Shown here one piece after another: positions 1-12,004 of a stretch of 64,000 nt of DNA (within the stretch, counting starts at the first letter, position 1; every line of letters starts with the position of its first letter). Source of the stretch: Phycomyces nitens (Eukaryota; Mucoromycota; Mucoromycetes; Mucorales; Phycomycetaceae). The stretch covers positions 868,001 through 932,000 of the forward strand of contig JAHRBC010000001.1 of the NCBI GenBank assembly GCA_022702545.1, written 5' to 3'. The notes below the pieces were generated by a model, which was given only the letters and a program-made list of their open reading frames with translations, had not been told where the DNA came from and searched no databases. A program made the position numbers and the translations under genes.

Positions 1-28
1 TACTGTATTGGAGATGAAAGTTTCCCAT

Positions 29-158
29 CTTAACATGCGCTAACAGTGTCAGGTTCCATCGCCGGAGAAATGGTTCCAAGTACACCTCACTCAGGACGCA
101 GACTGGGTCCACTACCATCTGGGCCGGAGACCAGTGGATTCCTTTGTCATGATGAAAA
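29..158. repeat. Direct repeat, copy 1 of a ~130-bp unit
   Basis: Near-identical to 326-455, 297 bp apart. The copies differ at only about four positions and all are transitions. Read on the minus strand both copies stay open in one frame (motif HHDKGIHWSPAQM), so the unit may be a piece of a former coding sequence; I do not recognise it. The spacer holds a TA microsatellite near 187-202. Confidence 0.85.
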
Positions 159-325
159 TCACCCATCTCGCTCAAACTAACAAGGTATATATATATATAT
201 ATAAAGACTCATAGAGCGAGCAGAAACAAGTTAATCCTCATCAAGTAGTATCAGATCGTTCGTTTACTTTTTATTTTCTTACCTTTGTGATAAGCATGAT
301 AAATACATATAAACGCCTTTTTCAA

Positions 326-455
326 CTTGACATGCGCTAACAGTGTCAGGTTCCATCGCCAGAGAAATGGTTCCAAGTACACCTCACTTAGGACGCAGAC
401 TGGGTCTACTACCATCTGGGCCGGAGACCAGTGGATTCCTTTGTCATGATGAAAA
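326..455. repeat. Direct repeat, copy 2 of a ~130-bp unit
   Basis: Second copy of the unit at 29-158. One C/T difference changes Arg to Trp in the minus-strand reading. The minus-strand open frame (251-514) has no independent support as a gene. Confidence 0.85.
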
Positions 456-1175
456 GCATCAGAGTTCGGAAGAAAAAAAGAGTAATGGCCAACTTTTGTT
501 TTTATGAACATCATCTGATCTCCGTGTGACTGCTAAAGTACAAGCTTAATGCATTTATTCGTTCGGTATTCGTAAATCGACACAGCGTGAAGCGAGTCAC
601 AAACTTACGCATTAATCACTTGTAAGATTTTGGTTGTCAATCACTTTGTTCTTTACGCATCATAATCTACATATTAGAATCAATTCTTGAACCGTATCTT
701 TTCCTTGTTTGGGAACAGAACTTTTTAAACGAATAAAGTCGTCAAACCAAAGTCGATTGAGAATACATCTTGAATCAGTAAAGACTCTAAACTAAATCAA
801 TTCATACAGCTCGAACAAACTGGCAACAGTCGATTCTAATCTACTCTTCACATTACCAAAATGTCAAGAATACTACTGTTTTACAAACGGTGTCAAACAT
901 GAATTACTACTCGTGCCCATTATCTCTTTCTTGCCTTGGTTTCCGTATATAAAAGAAAGTAAATGAAGCACCCATCCATGCTTTATGTGTTGACTTGTGC
1001 CTTATACTATTCTTGGCAATTCATATAGTCCGTGACTTGGTTTACGTTGTGTAGATTTAACGGTATCCTCATTCATTGACATTGTTGTGCTTCCCACGCT
1101 TTTTGAAAATCGATTGGACTTCTGTTAGATATTAAAAAAAAGCTTCTCACATTTTCCTTTGGACTTGGCACCAAA
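456..1175. other. Intergenic, no gene seen
   Basis: AT-rich. I see no open frame of note, RNA gene or repeat. The last ~100 bases probably hold the promoter and 5' leader of the gene starting at 1176. Confidence 0.5.
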
Positions 1176-3272
1176 ATGAATATTTCATTTCTCATTGATT
1201 ACATCAGAAACAGCAAGAATCCAGATTTCAATGAATTTGTGAACAGAACTCTGGAAAATATTATAGCTATCTCTTATGAGTTACAAGGCAAGTCCCCGGA
1301 TCTACTGTTTGCGTGGTGGCGACAAAAATTTGCACTAGAATTGAAGAGGCAAAACAAGGACCCTCACCTCCTCCAAAAGTAAGTACAACGGACGATTGCT
1401 ATATTAAAAAAGATACTAATGTTTTTTTTCTTATCTTAGGAAGATTGTGTACAATGAACAAAAATGGGTAGAAGTCAAGAATGCTATCACTGCCTTGGTA
1501 CATCTTTTTGCAAAAATAATGCTTTTTTTTAAGATTACTAACGTCTTATGCTACTGTTTATTAGGCGCACACACGCTTACGATACCAAACAGAAGGCTTG
1601 AAAGCTTTGGCAGATTCTGCCACATCATCACGCCGTATCTTGACCTTGACCAACGCACTTGCTGACCAGTCTTCCAACGCACTTGCTGACCGGTCTTCCA
1701 ACGCACTTGCTGATGAGTCTTCCAATGCATCTATTAACGATACAACTAGCAGCCCACCTTCGGATAATACGACCAGTCCACTTGTTGATGATACCATCGA
1801 TGTCAACGACGACTTTCTTTTCCCTGGTACTGATAACACGTTTAGTGTTGATCATCAAGACTTCCAACTGCACAGACTGACGTACAAAAAGGTAAAAAAA
1901 AAAAAGTAAGGAAGTGGTAATGATGTGCTCATTTTTCTTGTTATTATTATTATTTGTATGCACCAGATGATTGACCGTCAATTGTTGGCAGAGAAAGAAA
2001 TCATTTTTTTACAAAACTTTAAATATGACGGTAAATCGATCAAAGGGGCATTGCAACAATTTGTCGCCAGCAAGCTTTTATCGGATCATTTGTCATCTAT
2101 CGAAGAAGAAGCCATCAAGTAAGTATTCTATATGTGTCCTATTTCTTATCTCATACCTTTTATTTGATAGATTGCACCTTTCAGGGATCGTCAACATCAT
2201 TCATTTCGATATGTCAAAGGTCATCCTATCATCCTTACCTGACCATTTGAAAACCAAACTTGATTACATCCTCAAGATTTCTCAACTGGACCCTGATACT
2301 TTGGAGTATATCGAACGAATTCTTGACTTTCACGCAGACGTTGATGGTATTCTCGAATATATTATGGTTACCAAGGTAGCACTGATCCGTGGTCACAAAC
2401 GAAATAGCCAGCAATATACCAACCTGACCATAATCGAACAAGTGGTAAACAACCTATGTCTTTGGTCGGAGAAACGTGATGAAAGTGAAACAACGTTTTA
2501 CCGACGGTTTGCTTCGATTCTTGATACCTTGCTGGCAGGTACTGGGGTGATTATTGCCGACGGCGAAACAAGTTTGCAGTCATCAAAGGTGGCTATCGCA
2601 ATGAACAAGGCAATATTCCACACCAGTGACATGTCCCAAACTTATGGTCGAAAGATTGATATGATCTTGAGATGCTCATCTAATGTCAAGGTGGATATTT
2701 CTAGCAACGAATGGAAAAGGGCCATGGTCAGCAAATCGATCAAACTTCACCAGCAATCGAAAAATCTACGCTTGAACACTTCTAACCTGTTCAGCCTCAA
2801 CGCCAAGTTTGGAATCAAGTTCACTGTTGCCATGGACTTTGTGGGAAATTCTGGATATCTGTACATTTTGCGACTTGTTGATCATGGTCTTGGTCCTGAT
2901 GATTATATCACTGTCGCTCATTTGGTCACTGATCTAGTCATCCCTACAACCATTGAATCGTTAGGCACAATAAAAGATACTCTGCGTGGCCTGCTTACTT
3001 TAAAGGTAAAATTTTATTTAACAAAAGGGAAATATATATATGCTAAAGACTGACATGGATTACACGAATTTTTCCCATAGGATCATCTTGTCGCCATTGA
3101 TTGGAAAGTCAAATCGGAACTCCATAAACTTGAACATGCTTCAGTTTTGGAGGACATTTGCCCAATGCCATCGACCAGTTCATCAAACTCCAATTCACCA
3201 TTTATATTCTTTACACCAAAAAGCAACCGTGTACAGAAACGGAAGCTTTTCGAATTAGATGATGATGAATAA
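1176..3272 (+). CDS. Six-exon protein of unknown function (588 aa), possible remote PD-(D/E)XK fold
   Basis: Exons 1176-1378, 1440-1497, 1565-1891, 1967-2118, 2171-3005 and 3081-3272; every junction keeps the frame and has GT..AG ends. The product ends in KRKLFELDDDE. Residues ~120-145 hold a short tandem repeat, ALAD(Q/R/E)SSN, encoded by ~21-nt DNA repeats near 1655-1735. The C-terminal half looks folded, with GETSLQSSK (~377), YGRKIDMIL (~406) and SSNEWKR (~425) followed by hydrophobic segments. From general familiarity, proteins of this shape are common and unnamed in Mucorales. The spacing D (in GRKID) to E-x-K (in NEWK) recalls the PD-(D/E)XK nuclease core; that is inference only. The gene sits in a gene-poor, repeat-rich stretch, so a lineage-specific origin is likely. 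Confidence 0.72.
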
Positions 3273-4489
3273 ACGACTGTGGACTCCTTCACTGACCAAC
3301 TTCAATGAACAATACTTTGAGCATGTTTTGGGACTGTGTGATAGGACATCGTGCAAGTTCAATTATTGATACTTCTCTCTTCTTCTTTTTTAATAAACTG
3401 TTGTCCTGTGGTGAATCAGGGCTAAGGCCAGTACTCTACTCAACATACAGTTTTCCCATTAATAAATGTTGGATTCGAAAACATTTAATGGACTTTTACT
3501 ATCGCTTTGCGTGGGATACCGTTAAATCAACACAACGGAAAGCAATCCACGGACTATATGAATTAGCAATAGCGTAAGGCACAGTTCAAAACATAAAGCA
3601 TGGAGGTATGCTTCATTTATTCTTTGATACACAGAAACCAAGGCATGGAAGAGATATGAACAGCAATTTCTGTTTGAGACTGTCCACGGTTCCACGATTG
3701 CCAAAGGCCAAAAATCTACATCCCAACAGCAGCCCGAAACCATTACCTCAATATCACATTTAACTGTCGAGATGATATGCCTTTTCTCATACATCTTTCC
3801 ACCTCTTCAACGCACTATTTAAGGACCATTATTTTCCTCTGGGCAAAAACAAAAATCATCTGATCAGGTCGCATCTACCCATTGATTACCAGACCAATAT
3901 ACTTGATCTATGCCACCAAAGTCTAGTCATGTTCTTATCCGTCAGTCTATGTTTATTTTTTGCAACAAAAGGATTCGAGGTATAATCCCCTGACAGAGGA
4001 TATTACCGTTCTCTACATGCATTAAACTCCATCGTATATACTGTCAATTTGAGATGATTATGAAACGCAAATGAATTCTCTCAAATGACCCTTTCCAAAT
4101 GTCTATCTGCTCTTTCAACTAGTTTTACTTTTGGCTCCAGACTGCTTTCAAGAGAATAGAAAATAAAAATTGTGATGAGTTTGACGATTGTTTGTACACT
4201 TGACCGTTGAATATCAACCATGTTCTCAATCTGCTAGAAAGAATTTTAGGATTTTAAACAATACATATACCCCAGTAGTTTTCACCATTATTGTTTATAT
4301 ATGGGACCACTTATATTGTATTATGATTGTTGAGTTGTAATGTTCTTTTGAGAAATAAAGAGTTTTATTTAGAAAAAAGGTATACAAACTTGACTTATAT
4401 CATGAATATAAATTAACTGCCTATGACCATAAAATGTGTTGCACTGCCAAGAGAGATTGCCAGTCTAGGTAATCAGAAATAAAACTTGG
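3273..4489. other. Intergenic, no gene seen
   Basis: Several short open frames (for example 3305-3577 and the minus frame 3522-3794) overlap each other on both strands and lack splice-supported extension or recognisable motifs. I treat them as chance. No RNA gene seen. Confidence 0.45.
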
Positions 4490-5470
4490 ATCATGATTAG
4501 TTTACGTACTCTGGATACTCAATGCAATTGAAGAGTAAATGCCATTTGTCAACTTACATGGAGAATGACAGAACTGTCGCTCGAGTTTCCAAAAAGTGTA
4601 CATCACATCCACCGCTTATGTAAAACAGACCTATTGTAAAAAGAACATATATTAACAAAGATGTCAAAAGACTGCATTCACGATTCTTTTTCTTTTACCA
4701 TTTTCCGGATAGGTTTGTATTTATCTAATAGATGCATATATTAGTAAACTTGAATAACTTGCAAGCTTGTGTATTTATATTATGTTACTTACCTTACTGA
4801 TGACTTTTCTGTCATTTCGGTTCCAGTGGATCAGCACTACCCCAATGGAATAGCCTGCTTCGGCACCGGAAATTTGACCTTGGAGGTAGGCCAACCCGTG
4901 TTTAGATCGTTAGACCAGACTCACGAAGCCAGTTCAAAGGGGAACCACGCCGACGGCTTTGGAGGCCGCACCGCCATTAAGATAGACTAACCTGCTGGTG
5001 TAGCGAGCAACGCATGTTTTTTGAAGTGACCAACACTCGTGCCTTCGACGGTGGACAAACCGCACTATTCAGGAGAAGTGTCACCCGCCCGTTCAGAAAG
5101 AAGCGTCTCCTGCTAGCTGGGATGCAAACCCCGTGGTGTAGGCCGACAGACCAGGCTCACGAAGCCAGTCCATAGGAAGAACCACGCCGCCACAGAAATG
5201 GCCGCCGTACCAAGGAAGATCGCCAGTCGACTTGAGCAGAAAAAAAAAACATGAAGAATGATTAGTTCACTTACTTGGGATACCTGATGGGGCTAGAAGA
5301 AGAAATACTGTTTGTCAACTTACAAGTAAAATACAAGAACTTTCGCCTCAGTTTTCAAACAGTATGTAGTATATTCGCCGGTCAGACAGAATACGAGTAC
5401 AATAAGAGGTCCACAGTGAGTGTATTGAAAAGCCGCGTTCATGCTGCTTTTCTCCTCTCAGTTTGACATT
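4490..5470. repeat. Degenerate repeat patch, GC-richer than surroundings
   Basis: Two kinds of internal duplication are visible. A block starting GACCAGACTCACGAAGCCAG at 4913 recurs at 5149 with mismatches and small indels (about 50 bp, offset 236). A second block, ATGATTAGTTTACGTACT.. at ~4493, recurs at ~5256 (about 100 bp, offset ~763) with the shared core TTTGTCAACTTACA. The patch is visibly richer in G+C than its flanks. It is probably a decayed mobile element; no coding frame is intact. Confidence 0.6.
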
Positions 5471-8360
5471 TTTCTAAAAGGTACGATACAGACGGTTAGT
5501 ACATGTGTATGTTGGTAAACGCTTATAGTTTATAAGCTGGTTTGGAAGTACTATGTACTTTACTTACTTGAAATGAGGTGACCTCATGTAGTTTGACACG
5601 ATGGTTGAGAATGATGTTCAAACTGCTCTAATTGCAAAGATGGCAGTACAAATGACAATGACATGTAGACATTAGCCATTTTGAACGGTTTGCAAGTTCT
5701 GGTGTTGCCTTTATGTGTCTTACTTGGTTTGAATGACCTTCTGTGCTAATGCCGTTTACAAAGACGTTTGACACTGCAATGTCTCCTAATGACGGTAATT
5801 GCATTACGCATGGCTATGGTATATGAACATTAGCCAATCTGAATACTTTGAAAGACTTGGTTTGCAGTATGACTATTACTTACTTTTCATGCTTATACGC
5901 AACAGTTGGGCTGTGGGAAAGAGAGAAACTGTGAGAATCAACTTGATACATATTAAATAGCCAAGTCAATATATGCACGTGATTCGTGGGCTTTGAGAAC
6001 GTGACCAGAAAATCAACAACTGTTTTCCCATGCCATTTTATTTCCATGTCATATACTTGATCACCTATTATATAATAGACAACCTTTCTTTTAAGTTAAA
6101 TATATTTTATAAAAATAAAGCAATATTTTTAATAGTATTTTAGTACATTTATTTAATAATTATATAATACTATTTAATGGAGGATGCTGTTAATTGTATT
6201 TTATAAAAAAAGACAATTATATCCAAAGCTTATATTATAGTGTCATAAAGCAGATTAAGTTGTCAAGAGACTAAATGGCTGGGCATCAAGCCAAAAAAGA
6301 AAATTGGAACAGACAAGCATACCATCAAATACCTTCAAATTGTTCTATTCAATAATGGCATTGAATGAGTGGTCTATTTTTTATATCGTCTTATTAGAAC
6401 GGTATCCTCTGCTCTTTCGGAGGGAATGTATTGCAATTGAGATTAGTAATATATATATATATATATTGTGCTAATATTTGTGTGGGCCAAATGTCTAGAG
6501 AATCCAACATCACTAGTCATAATATAAGAATATTCTCTGCAATATAGGGCTGAAAAATAGATTTCTTGTCAAACCTAAATAATACATTTACCTTTTTTAA
6601 AAATGGGTTATTATTGACCTTTCTATATATATTATCATTTGATAAAATTCATAAACATTAGGACAATGGTGAATGTATATCGGATTTTATGAGATGTTAT
6701 GAGGCTGTGTCTACAATAAAAAACCTGGTTTACAAAGACCACATTTTCTCACCCCTAGATACAAAAGCTATTTATAAAAGCCCATTAAAAGTACTGGCGT
6801 GAATAGTATTGTCTACAATTAGTGTATATCAATGCTCAGAGGATCTTTGATCCGAGTTTATATTGGTGCGCAACATAGAGACATCTAATAGTAACGGTCC
6901 GACAGTCAAACTCTCCCAAATAACATGACAATGATGTATTCTTATTATTCTCTTTCAATATCAATCTTCTGATTCGAATCACACAATTGTTTACCAAATC
7001 AAAAAGAAGGTCTTTGGCAAACGAAAGAAGCTTTAGATTACCAAAAAAAAAAGTCTGATCATTTAAATTGCTCTTTATAAGACCTCACATTCTTCCCTTC
7101 CATTCAAAACTGGCTTACCTAAAACAATTGTCCAAAGAACTACAAAAATATAAAGACAGACGTATACTGGATCTTTGGAAAAGTGAAAGACAATTGTAGA
7201 ATCATAATGAACAAAATTTACGCCATCTTAAATACAAATATGAAAGAATCATAGATCTACACTTTGAGAGCTAACGGTCACAATCAGATACACAATAGGT
7301 AATTGCATCCAAGACTACTGTCTGCCGTGCCATTTGTAGAATAGAAATGACATCTTGTTGCGCTGTATTTAAGCCAGAGTTATGAAAAAGGTACAATAGA
7401 AAGCTATTAGACTTTGTTCATCACTTTATTTAAAAAAAAAACAATCAGCAAAAGGATCATGTCTAGAGCGATAAATCTAGATTCACACTTCTGCCCAAGG
7501 ATAGAAACATAAGAATGTGGGGATTTCCAGTAGAAAAGTTTAGGAAATACTGAATTATGATAAGACTGCGAATTGTGATAGTTTAGTGATGGTGTTGGTC
7601 TGTGCGCGGGCAGGAAGAGCTGGGATTTTGAAAACTATGATCAACACTCTCAGCCATAAGAATATGTGGCCTTATCTTGGGCGTATGGTAAGGTAAGAGT
7701 ACCAACTCCAAAAGACATTATGTTGTGTTTTGCAGCTCATGAAGAATAAAAGAAAAGTACCTGTTAAAATATAGAAGAGGAATTGCATGTAAATATCAAG
7801 TCGTATAGATCAAATGAAGAAGGCAGGTGATGGCTCAACAAAATATAGAATTTCTTTAATAAACACTCTTTTTATTATTGAATATCATATCTTTCTGCTA
7901 ATGTGTTTCTAGGCATTTTTATTGACAACAAGTGTGTAGAATACGACGAGAGAGTTGAAAAAAATATATCTTCTTAATTTTGCACATATTGAATCGACCC
8001 GTTACTATGGGAAGGAGTCTGTACTATGATGAAATCCATGCAGATCGCACTTTTAAACTGTAAATCCCAACATACAGTTTGGATTTTGTGTTCCTTATTG
8101 TAGGAAATTAAATTAAACTCTAGTATGAATAAATGGATCAATAAAAAAAAAGGTACCGCATTTCAGCTGCAGAGACACTCGTGCGATTTATTACTTATTT
8201 TGTAGTCCAGCCTACACACAACTATCTAGTCCATGCCTTATTTGTTTGTTTGTATGGGCGCGAATGCTTTTGACTTTCTATAATCATTTATGCCTGCAGA
8301 AAAGAACAAATATTTGTGTATAAAAAAAAAGGTGATTGTATTTGGTTGATTTTATTGTGA
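5471..8360. other. Long AT-rich gene-free stretch
   Basis: No open frame with supporting splice sites or motifs. A weak duplication is visible at ~5668-5735 and ~5820-5890 (shared core ACATTAGCCA then TTGAA/CTGAA). Poly-A runs and a TA microsatellite (~6450-6466) occur. No tRNA or rRNA is recognisable. Confidence 0.5.
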
Positions 8361-9035
8361 TTACATGGTCAATTCCTAAATAAAGCAAAAAAATAATATT
8401 ATTACCACATTTGTCCCCTTGCAAGATCAATTACTACTTACCATGATGGCATTGACGATGTCGTTGTTGTTGTTCTTCAGGGCCTTAATGGCCTTGTTGC
8501 GAGAGACATTGGCCTGGGTGATAACCAAATCAATATCCTTCTCATCAGTACCCTCAGCGCTGATCTCTTCCTCCTCCTCAACCTCGGCAACCTCGGCAGC
8601 AGCGGGGACAGCAGCAGGGGCCTCAACCTCACCAGAGGCAGCCTCGGCAGCGAGCTGCTCGGCGGCGGCGGCCTGAGCACGGGCAGCCATGTCCTCAACC
8701 TGCATCTCACCAAAGACGATGAAGGTGTCAGAGTTCATGCTCTGGTAAACCTCGGGCTTAGCAATAGCATAGATGATCTACAGTACAAAGGTGAGGAACT
8801 CTGACTTATATATATATCTTGGATCCAATTCCAAACTTACACCTCTGGCACGGGTGAAGGTGACACGGTTGATACCAGCGACGCGCTTGAGGCCAAGACC
8901 AAGGATGGCCTTGCGTGCCTTCTTCTCACCACGGGACTGGGGAGAGTCAACAATGACATCCTCCTCGAGTTCAAGGGGAACTTCCTGGGTGGTCTCCTCG
9001 ACTGAGACGGGCTTTTCTTCAACGGGAGCGGACAT
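8361..9035 (-). CDS. EGD2: Nascent polypeptide-associated complex subunit alpha (NAC alpha)
   Basis: Alpha subunit of the ribosome-bound NAC heterodimer, which contacts nascent chains at the tunnel exit in the cytosol. Exons in coding order 9035-8841, 8777-8442 and 8375-8361 give 181 aa. The NAC barrel core is visible ([18 protein letters not shown], then [10 protein letters not shown] and DTFIVFGE), followed by an Ala/Glu-rich linker and a C-terminal UBA domain ([20 protein letters not shown]). The second exon runs into a stop after a GTAAGT donor; splicing to a 15-nt exon encoding ELTM plus stop restores the family's usual NAIMELT-like ending. An intron in the 5' leader (9203-9036) ends exactly at the ATG. 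The proteasome gene at 9442 diverges from it, so 9205-9441 is a shared promoter. Confidence 0.96.
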
Positions 9036-9204
9036 CTGTAATGACAATGTTAATGACTTTGGCTGGTTTCTTTGTTCGCTCTCAGTATACACACATACAT
9101 ATATGTCTATAAATCTACATGACTTTTCTCTCTTTACCAATCTATCTACCCATCTATCTATCCATCCATTCTTTCCCCCCACCAAGAATCATTTCTGACT
9201 TACG

Positions 9205-9441
9205 ATGCTTGGGAATAGAGAAAGGGGGAAGATCTACTTGGGACCGGGCCTGGATTTCAATGATAGGATCTCTCCGGCCCACATCCAAGGAGACAGCCAA
9301 GGGGGAGGGTGCCCAAGTTTGCGGAGTTGTAAATGAGTTGCGTCACAGGCTAGTTGGCCGCGCAACTGTCGCGTACGTAGGTCCTGCTGGAATCCTTGTC
9401 GCCTTGTAACCTTTTTTACTTTACATAAACTCGGCATAATC
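9205..9441. promoter_or_regulatory. Bidirectional promoter between NAC alpha and proteasome beta-4
   Basis: About 237 bp separate the 5' leader exon of NAC alpha (minus) from the ATG of the proteasome gene (plus). Both are constitutive housekeeping genes. No TATA box is evident; the stretch is less AT-rich than ordinary intergenic DNA here. Confidence 0.5.
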
Positions 9442-10102
9442 ATGGAGTGTCTATTTGGAATTACAGGCAAGGACTTTGTCCTTGTTGCTGCAGACACAGT
9501 CTCTGCCCGCAGCATTGTCGTTATGAAGGGCACCGAAGACAAATCGCGCCAACTCAACTCCAAGACGATCATGCTCTACACAGGTGAACCAGGCGACACA
9601 GTTAACTTTGCAGAATACATTCAGCGCAACATCAAGTTGTATGGCATCCGCAATGGTATTGAGCTCAGCCCAAAGGCCACTGCAAACTTCACCCGTCGAG
9701 AGCTCGCCGACTCGCTACGAAGCAGAGTAAGCATATTATTCAAAAGAAGAAGATGAATTGTGGGGATTGGAATTGTGATGTCTGACTGTGATTGTCTATA
9801 AGCATCCTTATTCGGTCAACATGCTCATTGGTGGCTACGATGTAAAGACATGCAAACCAGAGTTGTTCTGGATCGACTATCTTGGTGCCATGGCATCTCT
9901 TCCTTTTGCTGCTCAGGGCTATGGTGCCTACTTTTGCACGTCACTTATGGATCGCTACTACCGACCTGACATGAACCTTGAGGAAGTCAAGGACTTACTC
10001 CGCAAATGTATTCAGGAACTGAAGACAAGATTTATCGTCAATATGCCGCATTTTAAGGTCCAGTTGGTGAATAAGGATGGTATTTCGGAGCTGGAGCTGT
10101 AA
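9442..10102 (+). CDS. PRE1: 20S proteasome subunit beta type-4 (yeast Pre1; human PSMB2)
   Basis: Structural, non-catalytic beta subunit of the 20S core particle. Exons 9442-9726 and 9803-10102 give 194 aa, the usual length. It begins [18 protein letters not shown], without the propeptide and catalytic Thr of active beta subunits, as expected for this subunit. Conserved segments include [20 protein letters not shown] and [15 protein letters not shown]. The intron falls after LRSR and before [13 protein letters not shown]. It ends 176 bp from the stop codon of the convergent AIM18-like gene. Confidence 0.96.
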
Positions 10103-10278
10103 AAAAAAAAGAAAAAAAAGAAAACCAGATTCAAGCCTTAGTTTGGTCGGTACCTTGATTGTCCCCGCCTCTCTTTCTCCCTCTTTCTACAATATGAAGT
10201 TTGACTGTCTCTATTTTTGGCCCTGTATGAAAGATGGCTGCTAGTGTGTTTGTATTTGATTTTTATATTGGGGGGGTT

Positions 10279-11488
10279 TCATGCTGATCTTTCGTCCAGG
10301 ATTTTCTCGAATCCCTCTGCAATATTCTGTCTGGCCTGTAGAAGAGGAAAAAGGGGAGATGAGAGGACTGGAATGGCAGGATAGATTATAGATAGTTACC
10401 AATTCACTTGCAGGCTTGGTTGGGTTGAGGTAGCCCATCATAAAGTTGGTGGCCACCCACTTGTTCTTGACTGTACCCATCAATTTGCCCTGTAATTCTC
10501 ATTAGACTCTGTACATAAGCAAACCCCAGACCTTACCTCATACTCAATCACCAATTCTCCATCGGCTGTCTTTGTAAAGATGAACTCGGTGTCTTTTTTG
10601 ATATTTGCATTTGCAAAACTTCCCTTGAACTCCTTTATGCCATCCAGAATATTTCTTTCTTCATCCTCTGACATGTCCTTTGACTCGGCACGCATTCGCT
10701 GCAAGAGTGATCGAGTAAAGCCATCACGCAAGTGCTGTGTGTTGGTTGCACGCACAGGAACTAGACATTACAAACCATTGAGTTGGATTTCTAGCCAATC
10801 TCGCTTAATTTACCAACGCGAATCGAGAGATCAAAAGGTGCCTTTAACAACGACAGCGCCATATCCTCTTTTTCCAAGAACGAGGCCTTGTCAAAATTCT
10901 ACCATTTCCAAAAAAACAACAACAATCAATGATTATAAATATCCGCGTCTCAAGCTCTGCAAACTTACTTTCCAGCCTTGGATCTGTTTCAGAGCACCAA
11001 TATCTTGGCTACGCATATAGAGTCCGAGCACATAGACATTGATGTTGAGGAAGCTCACCTGGCGAGCACCCAATCCAATCAGTCTCTTCCACTCGGTGCC
11101 ATGGTTGAGAAAGATGGGAAATGAGATGTTTGAGCTAGGATCTATTGTATGTGTCAAACATCAAGTCCAGCTATTCTCAAACAAACGGCAACTTGCCTTC
11201 AACTGACCCAGCAAACGAATTGGTTGGTGCTTCTGCATAAACCGGAGTAGCCAAATTCCAGGCTGTATATGCAGTTGTGGCTGCTAATCCAGTGACTGCC
11301 AGTACAGCCGTCTGTCGAGTTGGACGCCATGAATGCTAATCACAATGTCAAATTGGTGTCTTGTTGTAGGCCACCAGCCCTACTCATTGTACCTTTGAAG
11401 CAACCGACGCATACCCTCTGCACACCTTGGGGCGTTGGCTGGCAATAAGACGACCAAGAGGTCTGGATGCATGTACAATACGTTGCAT
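10279..11488 (-). CDS. Mitochondrial chalcone-isomerase-domain protein, AIM18/AIM46-like
   Basis: Seven exons in coding order: 11488-11393, 11335-11197, 11141-10969, 10898-10814, 10760-10537, 10489-10400 and 10335-10279; 287 aa. The N-terminus MQRIVHASRPLGRLIASQRP is Arg/Ser-rich and lacks acidic residues, typical of a mitochondrial presequence, followed by a hydrophobic stretch near residues 40-60. The isomerase-like domain follows, with LIGLGARQVSFLNINVYVLG, NTQHLRDGFTRSL and WVATNFMMGYLNP. Yeast Aim18 and Aim46 are matrix-facing inner-membrane proteins of this fold without known catalysis; family assignment is from these motifs. The intron 11196-11142 needs a GC donor (G|GCAAGT) to stay in frame. 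COA1 diverges upstream. Confidence 0.88.
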
Positions 11489-11610
11489 GGTGTAAAAGTT
11501 GAAAAATAATATTTGAAGCAAGGGACTTTTTCACATTTATTTGGTTTTGATGTCCGACGTTTGTTATAGCCATGGCAATATAAAAATAAAAATAAAATAA
11601 AATAAAAAAA

Positions 11611-11925
11611 TTATGCCGTTACCATGACAATTGATATTTTCCCGAGGTATAAATTCACCATGGCCAATTTAGAATGGCGATTGTATCCAAATTCGACTTT
11701 TTGGTATTGAACCCCTTGGGCAGCCATATGAACATGTAATAAGGAGGCAAGATATCCACATTCCAAGCATAATATGCGTCTATTGGTGGTTATGCTTTCT
11801 TGGTTCATCAGAAAATGCGAATTGAAAGAGCAATTATTGCCAACCTTGATCGCCTTTTGACGGGAAAAAAGCAATGAAATTTGATAAGTTTCTTTCTGAC
11901 CTGGGGGTGTCGGGAATTCGCGCAT
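11611..11925 (-). CDS. Small uninterrupted ORF, hypothetical (104 aa)
   Basis: An ATG-initiated frame lying between the AIM18-like gene (downstream on the same strand) and divergent COA1. It starts MREFPTPPGQKETYQISLLF and contains LCLECGYLASLLHVH. No domain, presequence or splice site is evident. It occupies what would otherwise be the COA1/AIM18 promoter region, so it may be a chance frame or a short gene. Confidence 0.28.
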   Translation of the reverse strand: MREFPTPPGQKETYQISLLFSRQKAIKVGNNCSFNSHFLMNQESITTNRRILCLECGYLASLLHVHMAAQGVQYQKVEFGYNRHSKLAMVNLYLGKISIVMVTA

Positions 11926-12004
11926 GGTTGTGACTCTCTGAATCTGTTTTGTCATTTGTTGGTTTGTGGACAGGCCAAACGCTCCATACACCCACAAGAT
12001 CGCC

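Noticed and set aside
3305..3794. Two opposite-strand 90-codon frames
   Set aside because: No motif, no splice support, and they overlap each other; probably chance.
8419..9198. Several plus- and minus-strand frames overlapping NAC alpha
   Set aside because: They are other-frame readings of a GC-richer coding sequence; the NAC alpha frame explains the conservation.
11966..12004. 13-codon upstream extension of COA1
   Set aside because: No ATG; the start at 12005 gives a proper mitochondrial presequence.
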